22,318 nucleotides of DNA from assembly GCA_965370045.1 (NCBI GenBank), contig CBDUSI010000076.1, positions 1 to 22,318 on the forward strand, written 5' to 3'. Under the pieces are notes generated by a model that had not been told where the DNA came from, searched no databases, and was given only the letters and a program-made list of their open reading frames with translations. The stretch comes from CAZONU01 sp965370045. GTDB taxonomy: Bacteria > Planctomycetota > SZUA-567 > JAKLDR01. Positions 1-6,568 of the stretch are shown piece after piece; position 1 is the stretch's first letter; each line of letters starts with the position of its first letter. A program made the position numbers and the translations under genes.

Positions 1-56
1 AAGCTGGCCATGATCCGCCTATACTTCAGGCGATTGTCAGACAGGGCCTAGGCGGG

Positions 57-98
57 TTTTCAGTTTTCGGTTGTCAGTTTTCAGGCCACTGAACACTC
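57..98. repeat. Degenerate heptanucleotide tandem array
   Basis: Six consecutive 7-base units can be read: TTTTCAG, TTTTCGG, TTGTCAG, TTTTCAG, GCCACTG, AACACTC. The array lies just downstream of the scpA stop codon on the minus strand, between that gene and the window edge. Its layout resembles the short tandemly repeated (STRR) heptamers described in cyanobacteria, and it is related in period and in the CAG/CTG core to the arrays at 18921 and 19091. Function unknown. The rest of bases 1-143 holds no gene that I can support; a degenerate 8-base period (TGTCTTGG, TGCCTTGG) follows at about 101-116. Confidence 0.65.
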
Positions 99-143
99 GT
101 TGTCTTGGTGCCTTGGCGGTTCATTAGCGTTACGCGCTCTTCG

Positions 144-1430
144 TTAACGCTGTCCCCCGCGCCTGCGGGGAAGAGCGCTCGCCGCGATTCTCCGGGGGAG
201 CATTCTGCCGCGCGCCAGCCGGCGGGGCTGGATGCTGCGCCCGAAGCCCAGCGGCCGGAGCGGGCCGGGCGGGCCAGTCGCCTGGCCCCCGATGGTGATC
301 ACCTGGCCGCGGCGGTCCGGGTCGGTCCACTGGCGGACCACGACCTTCTGCGCTTCCTTGAATCCCGGCGCGGGCGAGGCGCCGGGCGCCGCAGCGGCAC
401 CATCGGCCCCGCCGGGCTCGCCGGTCCACTGATGGACGGCCGGGCCGGGCTCCGGCTCACGGGGCTTGGGCTTGATGAAGCCCTGGATGGCCTCCTCCGC
501 GCGGCGGACGGCCTCGTCCAGGCGGCCGATGGCCTTGCGGCCGTCGACGTCGAAGGCAAATTCAAGATCTTCTTCCTCTTCGACATCCATGAAGCCCTTG
601 AAGGTCCCGCGGCGGGCGACCATTTCCTTCCCGCTGAGTTCCCGGGGCTGCTCCTCGGGCGACGGGGCCAGGTCGTGGTCGGTGCTCTCGCCGCGCAGCG
701 AGACGTAGAGTTCGCCCAGTGGCTCGGGCTGATAGATAGTAACCAGCTTGCGCCTGGTGGCCTCCAGCACCGCCGCGAAGATGCCCGCGGCGTCGGCCCG
801 ATCGGCGGCCCGGGCGACGAAGTCGCTGAAGCGCGCCTTGCCTTCCTCGCGCAGGTGGATAATCAGCTCCTCGATGCGCTCCTCGACGGAGATGTCGTCG
901 TAGATGATGGTCCGGGGCACGTCGGCGAGGATGGCCTTCATCAGCGATTCGAAGCCCGCCAGGAGGTCGAAGACCTCCACCTCGCGCAGCTCCTCCGTGG
1001 GATCGGTCGCGGCCTCGTCCTCGATGAGCAGGCCCTGCGCGAACCTCGCCCGCCCGAAGAGCCCGGCGCGCCGGGCGGCCATGACCCCCAGTTCGTCGGC
1101 CGCCTGGCGGAAGCGGCGATACTCCAACAGCTGCCTGACCAGGTCCGCGCGGGGGTCCTCCTCCTCCAGGTCCAGGGCCTCGCGTTCCTCGGGGGGGAGC
1201 ATCTGCCGGCTCTTGATCTCCATGAGCGTGGCGGCCATGAGCAGGAAGTCCGCGGCGGCGTTGATGTCCACCGACTCCAGCCCGGCCAGCTCCGCGAGGT
1301 AGCGGCCGAGTATCTGGGCGATGGGGATGTCGTAAATGTCCACCTCCTCATCCTTGATGAGGAAGAGGAGCAGGTCCAGCGGGCCGCGGTAGGACTCGAC
1401 CCGGACTTCGTAGCCGGTGATGGCGACCAT
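144..1430 (-). CDS. scpA: Segregation and condensation protein A with long C-terminal extension
   Basis: ScpA is the kleisin subunit that bridges SMC heads and binds ScpB in the bacterial condensin complex used for chromosome segregation. The N-terminal 250 residues match the family: YRGPLDLLLFLIKDEEVDIYDIP near residues 14-36, the AADFLLMAATLMEIKSRQMLP segment near 58-78, and the C-terminal winged-helix stretch ending in LVTIYQPEPLGELYV near 245. Typical ScpA proteins are about 250 residues; this one is 428. The extra 180 residues are acidic, then Pro/Gly/Ala-rich, with two related motifs (VHQWTGEP and VRQWTDPD) and an Arg-rich end. The extension may be real or the gene may run past its functional end. 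The start is ATG with no Shine-Dalgarno sequence, but the promoter puts transcription initiation almost on the ATG, so a leaderless mRNA is likely. scpB is not adjacent within the window. Confidence 0.9.
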   Translation of the reverse strand: MVAITGYEVRVESYRGPLDLLLFLIKDEEVDIYDIPIAQILGRYLAELAGLESVDINAAADFLLMAATLMEIKSRQMLPPEEREALDLEEEDPRADLVRQLLEYRRFRQAADELGVMAARRAGLFGRARFAQGLLIEDEAATDPTEELREVEVFDLLAGFESLMKAILADVPRTIIYDDISVEERIEELIIHLREEGKARFSDFVARAADRADAAGIFAAVLEATRRKLVTIYQPEPLGELYVSLRGESTDHDLAPSPEEQPRELSGKEMVARRGTFKGFMDVEEEEDLEFAFDVDGRKAIGRLDEAVRRAEEAIQGFIKPKPREPEPGPAVHQWTGEPGGADGAAAAPGASPAPGFKEAQKVVVRQWTDPDRRGQVITIGGQATGPPGPLRPLGFGRSIQPRRLARGRMLPRRIAASALPRRRGGQR

Positions 1431-1438
1431 GAGCGAGT

Positions 1439-1467
1439 ATGTTAGTTGCCGAAAGCCGGCGAATCAA
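1439..1467 (-). promoter_or_regulatory. Sigma70-type promoter of scpA, leaderless
   Basis: On the minus strand TTGATT (1467-1462) and TAACAT (1444-1439) are 17 bp apart. The ATG of scpA begins at 1430, eight bases after the -10 hexamer, which is where transcription should start. No other space for a leader exists. Confidence 0.6.
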
Positions 1468-1469
1468 TG

Positions 1470-1506
1470 CGAAAAGAAGCGGGCCGGGGAGCGCTCCCCG
1501 GCCCGC
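1470..1506 (-). terminator. Intrinsic terminator of the sigma-propeller gene
   Basis: Bases 1479-1506 form a perfect 28-bp GC-rich palindrome (14-base arms GCGGGCCGGGGAGC and its complement). On the minus strand it is followed at once by TTCTTTTCG. It sits 22 bases after the stop codon of the sigma-factor gene and before the scpA promoter, so it separates the two transcription units. Confidence 0.85.
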
Positions 1507-1528
1507 GTGGCTTTGCCGTATCTCGCGT

Positions 1529-3736
1529 TTATTCCCTGGCCGTCAGCACTCCCTTTCCGGCCGGGTCGCAGAGCCAGAGGCCCTCGATGTACTTGCCGTC
1601 CTTGGTCTTCTTGTCCTTCAGCCTGCCGCTTAAGACCAGCAGATCGCCCCCGGGCGCGATGGCCGCATCGTAAGGCCTTCTGGCCAATGGCAGCTCGACG
1701 CGCTTGAAGATACCGGTGGGCACCTCCAGGATGAACAGGCCGAACCACTTGCCCCTGCTTACGCTCCTGTTCTTGCCGACCATCTTCGTAATGGTCCCGG
1801 AACCGCTGAAGATGGCGGTGTCGCCGTCCGGGCTGGCGGTGAGGAGCGAGACGCCCAGGTTGATATCCTGAGCTTCATGTTTGGCGGTCCGGGGCGGCTT
1901 GAGCTCCAGGAGCACCTTGCCGGTGTCCGCCTTGACCAACTGCATGATCGTTTTGCCTTGGCGGAAGCCGCGGGTGGTCTCCCGCCGCAGGAACAGGTCT
2001 TCGCGGCCCATCGGTATGTAGTCGATCTCTCCGTGGATCCCGTGCCTGGTGGGCCCCAGTCTGAGGAAGGAGTTCTTCGCGGGGTTCCAGACGGCCGCTT
2101 CGCCCTTGATGATCACGACGCCGCACTTCGGCTCCCACTTGGGGCCGGCGGCCTCGACGATCTCGACGACCAGCTTGCCGCTCTTGAGTTCCGCGATCGG
2201 CTTGGGAGACCACAGCCAGGTGGCGTGTGTCTTGGGCGCTCCCGCCTTGAAGTAATCCCCGGAAGAGAAGAGGACCGTTTCCTTGCCGCCGGGCAGCTCA
2301 ATGGAGCAGAGCTTCTCGTAGCGCCCGAAGAACAGCTTTCTGCCCTTGGCGTTCCAGACCGCGCTGCCGCCTTCGAAGGAGGCCAGTTTCTTGCCCGCGG
2401 CGTCGAAGACCACGTAGTCCGGTCCTTTCAGCCTGGCGCCCCTCGGCCCCCGCTCCTTGCGCAGCCCGCAGAGCAGGAACTTGGCGTCCGGCGAGAGGGA
2501 CATCCCGTGCTGGCCGAACCTCGTGAAAAGTTTCCCGGGGAGCTTCGCGAAGGGGCGCGCCTTGAGCCCCCCGGCCGCGACCTCCACGGACCACAACTGT
2601 TCGCGGCCGGCGGCGATGAGACGCTTGCCTCCGGGCATCCAGATCAGATCAATCACCGGACCGCCCTTGTTGAGCGAGACCTTGCTGATCTTGCCGCTGG
2701 CCAGTTCCACCACGCCCACGCCGCCCTCGGTGGTCTTCCAGTACCCGCGGCCCTTTTCCCGCTTGAGGACGACGCAGCAGGCCGCGCGCTTCCCGTCGGG
2801 GCTCCAGGCGGGATTGTTCGCGCCGGCCAGCACCTGGACCAGCAGCTTGCCCTTCCACTCCGGCTTGATCGTCGGGGGCTTGGCCGCCGTCTTCGGCGCG
2901 GGCTTGGCTGGCTTCGGCTCAGCCCTTTCCCCCGCGCCCACCGCGCTCACCGCCAACGGCACGGCCACGGAAACCACCGCTGCCGCGGCGAGGGCCACCC
3001 CGATTGTCTTGAGCTTCTCCATGAACATCATCCTCAGTACTCCCTCTGCAATCGCGTTTACGCCTGCGGCCCCGCCGGCCGCCGCCCCAGTGGCGGCGGA
3101 GCCGGTCGCGAGTCGCGGAAGGGATGTGAGCAGAGACTCCGGCGCGCCCGGTTGCGCCTTCCCGGTGAGCAGCGCGCCGAAGGCCGCCGCGCCCAGCGAG
3201 ACGCCGCGCCTGGCCAGCCGCCCGCGCAGCCGCTCGAGGCCGGCTTGCACCCGTCCCGCCACGGTGGTCTTGGCCAGGCCGAACTCCTCGCCGATCTGGG
3301 CGTAGCTGCGGCCCGCGAAGTAGTGGCGCACCAGGGGCTCACGCAGCCTCGCGGGGAGCCTGTCCACCTCCGCGTCGAGGTGCGGGCGGACCTCGTCCCA
3401 GCTTTCCCCGGCCGGTTCGCTCTTGGCGTTGCGCATGTGAGCGGCCCCCTCCTCGTGCCGGGCGCGGGTGGCGGCGCCGCGGGCGGCCATCTTCGAGGCC
3501 CGGATCGCCGCGCCGTGAAGCCAGGAGGCCAGCTTGCCGGGCCGGACCGACTTCGCCTTGCGGGCCAGGGCCAGGAAGACCGCCTGGGCGGCGTCCTCGG
3601 CGTCGGGTGGGCCGCCCAGCCTGCGCAGGCAGACCCCGTAGACCAGGTTCGCGTAGCGCCGCGCCAGCCGCTCGAATGCAGCGGCCGAGCCGGTGCGGGC
3701 GAACTCTTCCAGGTCCCGGTGATCAGCAGCGGGCAT
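1529..3736 (-). CDS. ECF sigma factor fused to a membrane segment and C-terminal beta-propeller
   Basis: The N-terminus is an extracytoplasmic-function sigma factor: region 2 at about residues 18-90 (YANLVYGVCLRRL, DAEDAAQAVFLALARK, LASWLHGAAIRASKMAARG) and region 4 at about 120-175 (LPARLREPLVRHYFAGRSYA, IGEEFGLAKTTVAGRVQ). An Ala/Gly-rich linker follows, then one hydrophobic helix at about 242-266 (LKTIGVALAAAAVVSVAVPL), a Pro/Lys/Ala linker, and about 440 residues of TolB/WD40-like propeller (NPAWSPDGKRA, LSPDAKFLLCG, LTASPDGDTAIFSG). Predicted topology is sigma domain in the cytoplasm and propeller outside. Fused ECF factors of this style are known in Planctomycetes; the ligand here is unknown. 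I chose ATG 3736, which has GGAGGAGACC directly upstream, over an in-frame GTG at 3748 that overlaps that ribosome site. No separate anti-sigma gene is adjacent. Confidence 0.87.
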   Translation of the reverse strand: MPAADHRDLEEFARTGSAAAFERLARRYANLVYGVCLRRLGGPPDAEDAAQAVFLALARKAKSVRPGKLASWLHGAAIRASKMAARGAATRARHEEGAAHMRNAKSEPAGESWDEVRPHLDAEVDRLPARLREPLVRHYFAGRSYAQIGEEFGLAKTTVAGRVQAGLERLRGRLARRGVSLGAAAFGALLTGKAQPGAPESLLTSLPRLATGSAATGAAAGGAAGVNAIAEGVLRMMFMEKLKTIGVALAAAAVVSVAVPLAVSAVGAGERAEPKPAKPAPKTAAKPPTIKPEWKGKLLVQVLAGANNPAWSPDGKRAACCVVLKREKGRGYWKTTEGGVGVVELASGKISKVSLNKGGPVIDLIWMPGGKRLIAAGREQLWSVEVAAGGLKARPFAKLPGKLFTRFGQHGMSLSPDAKFLLCGLRKERGPRGARLKGPDYVVFDAAGKKLASFEGGSAVWNAKGRKLFFGRYEKLCSIELPGGKETVLFSSGDYFKAGAPKTHATWLWSPKPIAELKSGKLVVEIVEAAGPKWEPKCGVVIIKGEAAVWNPAKNSFLRLGPTRHGIHGEIDYIPMGREDLFLRRETTRGFRQGKTIMQLVKADTGKVLLELKPPRTAKHEAQDINLGVSLLTASPDGDTAIFSGSGTITKMVGKNRSVSRGKWFGLFILEVPTGIFKRVELPLARRPYDAAIAPGGDLLVLSGRLKDKKTKDGKYIEGLWLCDPAGKGVLTARE

Positions 3737-3797
3737 GGTCTCCTCCACGCGCTCGTCCCTTCCGTTCTCTTTACTGCGCGGGAGCGGCGAGCGTACG

Positions 3798-3822
3798 AGA
3801 AGAAACCGCCAAAAAGCGGCGG
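3798..3822 (-). promoter_or_regulatory. Leader hairpin with T-rich tail upstream of the sigma gene
   Basis: On the minus strand CCGCC (3822-3818), loop GCTTTTT and GGCGG (3810-3806) form a 5-bp stem followed by TTTCTTCT. It lies in the roughly 100-base leader between the predicted promoter and the start codon. It could be an attenuator; the stem is short, so this is tentative. Confidence 0.35.
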
Positions 3823-3844
3823 CTCCAACCCCTTGAACGGCCTG

Positions 3845-3873
3845 ATGTTATCTGGTGGCGGCCACGGGTTCAA
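3845..3873 (-). promoter_or_regulatory. Sigma70-type promoter of the sigma-propeller gene
   Basis: On the minus strand TTGAAC (3873-3868) and TAACAT (3850-3845) are 17 bp apart, the same layout as the scpA promoter. The -35 lies inside a 6-bp inverted repeat (CGGGTT at 3865-3870 and AACCCG at 3878-3883), a possible operator. Confidence 0.5.
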
Positions 3874-3940
3874 GAGCAACCCGGTCCGCCGGACGCGGAC
3901 GCCGGTTTGTCTCAATGCAGCGCGGACGGAACCGAGGGGC

Positions 3941-6547
3941 TCAAGGAACCTGACACGTCTCCTCGGCGGCGTAGCTGAGCTTCACTCTGACGATCCGCCG
4001 CGCGCAGGAAGCCGAATCGGTGATGTAGAGATAGTCGCCCCCCGCGTGCGCGAACATTGGGTATTCGAAGGGGATCTCCGGACCGGGCAGATTGGCCTTG
4101 CCGCCCTTGTCCGTGGCCTGGTCGTAACCGCCGAACGAGAGTATCTCGTTGAAGTTGGCGTCCAGCACGCGCACCTTGAACTGCATGGCGTCGGGCACGA
4201 TAAGCCGGTCGTAGGCGTCCAGGTCGAAGATGGCGTGAACGCACCAGCAGGCCGAGAAAGTGTAGTCGTAGCGCGGCGGGCTCATCTGGGATATGCGTGG
4301 ATAAACGCCCTTGAGCCCGCTGGCCGCGTAGGTCAGCTTGGCTCCGTATCCCTGGTAGGCGTTCAGCAGTATCTCGCCGGGTTTCGCGGCACCGCCCTTT
4401 GCCATTCTCCGTATCTCCCCCCCCTCGGGGCCGAACTTGTAGACTGCGCCGTAACCCTCTCCGTAGGCGTCCTCGACTGCCTCGCTGTGGCCGCCCCGCT
4501 TGGTGGTGCCCTTGGCCCGCAGCCTCTTGGCGAAGGCCTCTATCTCCGGCGGGTAGGACTTCCCCGCCAATTTGAGACCGTCCGCCACGTATATGTTGCC
4601 GCGACTGTCTACCCTCACACTGGTGGGCGCCTGCAGTCCCGTGACCACGTCCTTGCGCTTGACCTTGCCGTCCGGGCCCAGAACGCTGATGCCCGCGCGG
4701 AAGGGTTTCTTGCTCTTGTCGGTGTCGCCGGTCATGGCCCAGACGTCTCCCGAGTACCGTGCGCAGAAACTGCTGCGCCGGTCGTAAAAGCGCCAGTTGC
4801 TGAAGGCCTCGCTCACCGCGCCCGTCCCGGAGAAGGGCGCCTTCTCTCCCGCGATGGTCTTCCGCGCAATCTCCTTGCCCAGGTACTTCCCGCAATAGAA
4901 GAACCCGTTCTTGCCGACCACTCCGACCTGGGTCAACCTGGCGGGCTTGATCTCTCCGCTGACCGCGTCCACCACCCGAGAGCCCAGGGCCCGACCGTGC
5001 GACACGGTCCTGCTCAAGTACCGGAAGTAGAAGTTGCCGTCAGCGTCGGTGCCCTGCGGGTAGGGAAGTCCGACATCCTTTCGCTTCTCGAACGGCTGAC
5101 CGAAGGCGCTTTCGGCCAGCGAGTCCCCGCGGTCTTCCACCCGCAACAGGCGGAAGCGAGCGTACATTCCGGGCGAACCCAGGTACAGGACGGGCTTCTC
5201 TGCATATCGATCCAGGGTCATCACCGGGTGGTAGTGCTTGCCCTTGGTGTTGGTGACGCCACCGTACTTGGTCAGGTCCAGTTCCGCCAGAATCTTGTTA
5301 TTCTTGAACCCCGCTATCTTGACAAGTTTGTAGGTCTTCCCGCCCGGCATCGAGATCACGTAGACCGTCCCGGACTTGGGGTGCACCGAAAGCACCGAAG
5401 GCCCCTTGACCGGAATCTGGCCCAGGTACTTCCCGTCGGGGTCGAGCACCACGATACGATCATTTCCGAAGTCGGATACGTAAACCCGGCCCTTCCCGTC
5501 GACGCCGATCCCGCGCGGGTCACTTAGTCCATGCTTGCCGCTCAAGGTCTTCTCCGGCTTTCCGAAGATGACTTTTCGCTCATCGTCCACGCCCAGGCCG
5601 ACGCGGTAGACAACGTTGCGAGGCTTCGTGGAGTGCCGGCTGTTGCCGCCGATGCCGCACACGTAGGCGCTCTTGTTATCGGGCGAAAGCGCCACGTGCA
5701 GGTATCCGGCCCAGCAGCCCTTCTCGATGATCGGGCCGTTGACCCTCTCCCGCGGTATTGTCCCGTCGGTGTTCATCACCAGCAGACCGCGCGGACCGAA
5801 GCCGTAGAGCTCCACGGCCCACCCGCTGGCGAAGACCAGCTTCCCGTCAGTGGTCGCCGCCATGGTTTGACGATTGACGGCCCGCATCCCGGGCAGGTAG
5901 CTGGGACAGGCGCGATCATAGATCCTGGGGCTGACCCGGCCCTTGGTCACATCGAGAAAATCAACGCCGCGCATCTTCTTGGGGTCGACCCCGGCCGGGT
6001 ATGGATAGATGGTCCCCGCGTACTTTCCGTCCGGAGTCAGTGCGAAGATGCGGTTCTCGGAGCGTCCCGCCCCCGGGGCCATGGTGTCAACGGTTATGAC
6101 GTAGAGCTTGCGATCCGGCCCAACGGCCAGGCCGTTGACCGAGGACAGATTGAATGGGGGCGAGTCCTTCCAGCCGATGAAGCGGTCGAAACCGGCCTTC
6201 AGTCCCAGCCGCACGCGGGCCTTGAATGGCCCGCCTTTGGCCGGCCGGCCGGCGTCGTCCTTCCCGTCCCAGGAAACCGACTGGACCAGCCCCGGCTTGA
6301 ACGGGGGAGGCGGGGGCTTCTTGGCGCCCAGCGCCGCCCCGCCCAGGCGGCGTATGACCTTGCCCTTGGCGTCGAGAACGTCAACGGCGACGTCGGTTGG
6401 CGCCGCCACGGAAAAGGAGATGCTCACTTTTCCGCCGGCCTTGGTGGCGGTCGGTTTCTTCGCGAAGCCGGGCTCGCCGGCCCGGGCGACCCCGCCCGTC
6501 AATAACAGCGTCAGAAGCAGCGTCAGAAGCGTTGCCAGATGTTTCAT
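3941..6547 (-). CDS. Secreted FlgD-Ig and NHL-repeat beta-propeller protein
   Basis: The 868-residue product starts with a signal peptide (MKHLATLLTLLLTLLLTGGV, cleavage probably after ARA near residue 23). Residues 33-115 look like a FlgD-type Ig domain (DVAVDVLDAKGKVIRRL, WDGKDDAGRPAKGGPFKARV). From about 128 on there are NHL-type blades, for example VNGLAVGPDRKLYVIT, GLSDPRGIGVDGKGRVYVSD, DRIVVLDPDGKYLGQIP and APTSVRVDSRGNIYVADG. The C-terminal part is Cys-containing (FSACWCVHAIFDLDAYDRLI, DSASCARRIVRVKL). NHL propellers bind proteins, RNA or glycans; no catalytic motif is evident. It follows the GH123/DUF4091-like gene by 21 bases with AGGAG upstream of its ATG, so the two are probably co-transcribed. 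Likely periplasmic or surface-exposed; specific role unknown. Confidence 0.83.
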   Translation of the reverse strand: MKHLATLLTLLLTLLLTGGVARAGEPGFAKKPTATKAGGKVSISFSVAAPTDVAVDVLDAKGKVIRRLGGAALGAKKPPPPPFKPGLVQSVSWDGKDDAGRPAKGGPFKARVRLGLKAGFDRFIGWKDSPPFNLSSVNGLAVGPDRKLYVITVDTMAPGAGRSENRIFALTPDGKYAGTIYPYPAGVDPKKMRGVDFLDVTKGRVSPRIYDRACPSYLPGMRAVNRQTMAATTDGKLVFASGWAVELYGFGPRGLLVMNTDGTIPRERVNGPIIEKGCWAGYLHVALSPDNKSAYVCGIGGNSRHSTKPRNVVYRVGLGVDDERKVIFGKPEKTLSGKHGLSDPRGIGVDGKGRVYVSDFGNDRIVVLDPDGKYLGQIPVKGPSVLSVHPKSGTVYVISMPGGKTYKLVKIAGFKNNKILAELDLTKYGGVTNTKGKHYHPVMTLDRYAEKPVLYLGSPGMYARFRLLRVEDRGDSLAESAFGQPFEKRKDVGLPYPQGTDADGNFYFRYLSRTVSHGRALGSRVVDAVSGEIKPARLTQVGVVGKNGFFYCGKYLGKEIARKTIAGEKAPFSGTGAVSEAFSNWRFYDRRSSFCARYSGDVWAMTGDTDKSKKPFRAGISVLGPDGKVKRKDVVTGLQAPTSVRVDSRGNIYVADGLKLAGKSYPPEIEAFAKRLRAKGTTKRGGHSEAVEDAYGEGYGAVYKFGPEGGEIRRMAKGGAAKPGEILLNAYQGYGAKLTYAASGLKGVYPRISQMSPPRYDYTFSACWCVHAIFDLDAYDRLIVPDAMQFKVRVLDANFNEILSFGGYDQATDKGGKANLPGPEIPFEYPMFAHAGGDYLYITDSASCARRIVRVKLSYAAEETCQVP

Positions 6548-6568
6548 GATTGAATCTCCTGCGGGCGG

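Noticed and set aside
105..1445. A 446-codon open frame on the plus strand
   Set aside because: It is the shadow of scpA, whose family motifs on the minus strand are clear.
3737..3748. GTG start for the sigma-propeller protein
   Set aside because: The four extra codons are the GGAGGAG ribosome site of ATG 3736.
3865..3883. CGGGTT/AACCCG hairpin resembling a tRNA T-arm
   Set aside because: No acceptor, D or anticodon arm can be drawn around it; it more likely is a chance or operator-type repeat at the -35.
1877..5527. A 1216-codon open frame on the plus strand
   Set aside because: It runs antisense across the sigma-propeller gene, its promoter and the NHL gene. Its translation shows no family motif, and long antisense frames are expected at this GC content.
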